Assembly: GCA_029054485.1 (NCBI GenBank)
Contig: JAIDFD010000273.1
Span: 1-14,537 of the forward strand
From: Clostridia bacterium
Lineage (GTDB): Bacteria; Bacillota; Clostridia; Christensenellales; Borkfalkiaceae
Reading direction: 5' to 3'
DNA length: 14,537 nt
A program made the position numbers and the translations under genes. The notes below the pieces were generated by a model that saw only the letters and a list, made by a program, of their open reading frames with translations, was not told the DNA's origin and did not search any database. This document shows positions 14,481 through 14,537 of this stretch, piece by piece (within the stretch, counting starts at the first letter, position 1; each line of letters starts with the position of its first letter).

Positions 14481-14537
14481 GGAGAGATGGCAGAGCGGTC
14501 GAATGCGGCGGTCTTGAAAACCGTTGATGGGCAACTA
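14481..14537 (+). tRNA. tRNA-Ser(UGA), 3' end cut by the window edge
   Basis: Starts GGAGAGATGGCAGAGCGGTC, a typical bacterial tRNA-Ser acceptor and D-arm. The anticodon stem GCGGT/ACCGT (14508-14512 with 14520-14524) encloses the loop CTTGAAA, with anticodon TGA at 14515-14517, which reads UCA and other UCN codons. The window ends inside the start of the long variable arm typical of serine tRNAs. The 3' acceptor strand, T-arm and CCA are not visible. Confidence 0.93.

Noticed and set aside
14390..14499. Phage or integrative-element attachment sites formed by the 38-base direct repeat at tRNA-Ser
   Set aside because: No integrase is in the window and the repeat is at the 5' end of the tRNA. 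The short spacing and shared internal hairpins fit tandem duplication better.

Overview
The window looks like a piece of a bacterial chromosome from a Gram-positive, probably Clostridia-type organism of moderate GC. The grounds are a SAM-I (S-box) riboswitch with an intrinsic terminator ahead of metK, a DUF1540 mini-protein, a full-length formate-tetrahydrofolate ligase, a homodimer-type glycyl-tRNA synthetase, an ABC-F ATPase of the YdiF/Uup kind, strong AGGAG ribosome binding sites and near-consensus sigma-A promoters. I cannot name a genus.

Layout, left to right. (1) Bases 2-61 hold the glycine-rich tail of a + strand gene, which meets rplI (L9, - strand) at a bidirectional terminator. (2) A divergent 48-residue, cysteine-rich DUF1540 gene (681-827) ends in a second terminator. 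That terminator also closes a - strand operon fhs > glnS > duplicated CvpA-like membrane protein (5420 down to 877). (3) glyS (5622-7025) diverges from fhs and has its own promoter. It ends at a bidirectional terminator facing a second - strand operon: PflX-like radical SAM protein > ABC-F ATPase > four-helix membrane protein (10926 down to 7080). (4) The radical SAM promoter is back to back with a perfect-consensus + strand promoter. The + strand promoter drives a SAM-I riboswitch and the tightly packed operon GNAT acetyltransferase > metK > comF-type phosphoribosyltransferase > an unusual AT-rich beta-propeller-like gene (11147-14183). (5) The right edge holds a strong promoter, two tandem tRNA-Ser-derived structured repeats, and the 5' part of a real tRNA-Ser(UGA) cut by the window end.

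Functionally this is mostly housekeeping: translation (L9, GlnRS, GlyRS, ABC-F, tRNA-Ser) and one-carbon/methyl metabolism (Fhs making 10-formyl-THF, MetK making SAM). SAM should feed back on its own operon through the riboswitch.

The least ordinary part is 14257-14537. Two roughly 90-bp units each begin with the exact 5' end of tRNA-Ser, or a shortened version of it. Each then carries a hairpin whose stem covaries between the copies, and a fold-back that is antisense (15 of 16 bases) to the D-arm region of the tRNA downstream. All three units lie behind one promoter. Other points worth a look are the internal duplication in the CvpA-like protein, a radical SAM mRNA predicted to be leaderless, and the GNAT/ComF/propeller genes placed under SAM control.
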